This document shows, piece after piece, positions 5,837-6,445 of a stretch of 6,445 nt of DNA. How positions within the stretch are numbered: position 1 is the first letter of the stretch; every line of letters starts with the position of its first letter. The notes beneath the pieces are model-generated. The model did no database searches and was not told the DNA's origin. It saw nothing but the letters and a program-made list of their open reading frames with translations. Source of the stretch: JANQLU01 sp964434955 (GTDB lineage: Bacteria; Planctomycetota; Planctomycetia; Pirellulales; Pirellulaceae); NCBI GenBank assembly GCA_964434955.1, contig CAYSXI010000242.1, positions 1 to 6,445 on the forward strand, in the 5' to 3' direction. The translations under genes were made by a program, and so were the position numbers.

Positions 5837-6445
5837 ATGTCGGAATCCTCGAATAAGATTTTTTACACAAAGACGGACGAAGCTCCTGCACTAGCGACTC
5901 ATTCGCTGTTACCGATCATTCGTGCTTTTACCAATACCGCGGGTGTCGAGATTGAATTGGCGGATATTTCACTTGCCGGCCGAATCTTGGCCAACTTCCC
6001 CGAGTGGCTTTCAGAAGCACAAAGGCAACCCAATACGCTCGCAGAATTGGGGGAGCTGGCCAAAACTCCTGACGCGAACATTATCAAGCTTCCTAATATC
6101 AGTGCTTCGATTCCGCAACTGACGGCAGCCATCAAAGAGCTGCAAGATCACGGGTTTCCGGTTCCCGACTTTCCGGAAGAACCGGAAAATGACCAGGAAA
6201 AAGACGTTCGGGCCCGGTATGCCAAAGTCCTGGGTAGCGCCGTAAATCCGGTGCTTCGTGAGGGCAATTCCGATCGTCGCGTTGCTGGCCCGGTCAAAAA
6301 ATATGCACAAGCCAATCCGCATTCCATGGGTGCCTGGGATTCCGAATCCAAAACCCACGTTGCTTCGATGAGCGACGGTGATTTCTATTCCAGCGAACAG
6401 TCGCATGTGATGGCCGGTGCAGGTGATGTTACCATCGAATTCGTT
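5837..6445 (+). CDS. icd: Monomeric NADP-dependent isocitrate dehydrogenase, N-terminal part (runs off right edge)
   Basis: The frame is open from the ATG at 5837 to the window edge (203 codons); the family is usually about 740 residues. It would oxidise isocitrate to 2-oxoglutarate and CO2 with NADP+ in the cytoplasm (TCA cycle, EC 1.1.1.42). The match to monomeric-type IDH is clear throughout: IFYTKTDEAPALAT (8-21), DISLAGRILANFPE (43-56), the block from ELGELAKTPDANIIKLPN into SASIPQL (70-95), and GSAVNPVLREGNSDRR (133-148). That last block holds residues which, from memory of the Azotobacter enzyme, contact isocitrate (S134, N137, R141, R147). NPHSMGAW follows near residue 160. This family is unrelated in size to the homodimeric E. 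coli Icd. The start is chosen by homology, since no clear Shine-Dalgarno precedes it. It follows the sulfatase in the same direction after 93 bases and probably has its own promoter. Confidence 0.96.
   Translation, partial: MSESSNKIFYTKTDEAPALATHSLLPIIRAFTNTAGVEIELADISLAGRILANFPEWLSEAQRQPNTLAELGELAKTPDANIIKLPNISASIPQLTAAIKELQDHGFPVPDFPEEPENDQEKDVRARYAKVLGSAVNPVLREGNSDRRVAGPVKKYAQANPHSMGAWDSESKTHVASMSDGDFYSSEQSHVMAGAGDVTIEFV

Overview
This 6.4 kb window looks like ordinary chromosomal DNA from a planctomycete, most likely a member of the Pirellulaceae or a near relative. The inference rests on gene content: the N-terminal part of a planctomycete-type c-type cytochrome protein (CxxCH domain followed by the start of a DUF1549/PSCyt2 region), a secreted type I sulfatase of the kind these bacteria carry in many copies, a DUF2314-ankyrin protein, and moderate GC content. 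No mobile element, integrase, tRNA, rRNA or CRISPR array was seen.

Layout from left to right. Positions 1-542 (minus) hold the N-terminal 180 residues of the cytochrome protein, which runs off the left edge. A 99-base divergent spacer carries a good sigma70-like promoter for it. A zinc-dependent medium-chain dehydrogenase (642-1604, plus) follows. It converges on an E. coli-type glutamine-hydrolysing asparagine synthetase, asnB (1634-3304, minus). Only 29 bases separate the two stop codons, and that junction carries a near-perfect 20-base tandem duplication that includes the dehydrogenase stop codon. A 238-base divergent region then leads to a DUF2314 plus ankyrin-repeat protein (3543-4340, plus). 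A secreted sulfatase (4346-5743, plus) starts only 5 bases further on, so these two probably form an operon. After a 93-base spacer comes the N-terminal 203 residues of a monomeric NADP-dependent isocitrate dehydrogenase (5837-6445, plus), which runs off the right edge.

The genes do not form an obvious single pathway. asnB and icd are core amino-acid and TCA-cycle metabolism. The cytochrome protein and the sulfatase are exported proteins typical of planctomycete polymer degradation. The dehydrogenase has no assigned substrate. I found no convincing undescribed system. The observations most worth checking are the 20-base tandem duplication at the convergent gene ends, the tight pairing of the DUF2314-ankyrin gene with the sulfatase, and the leader region upstream of that pair.
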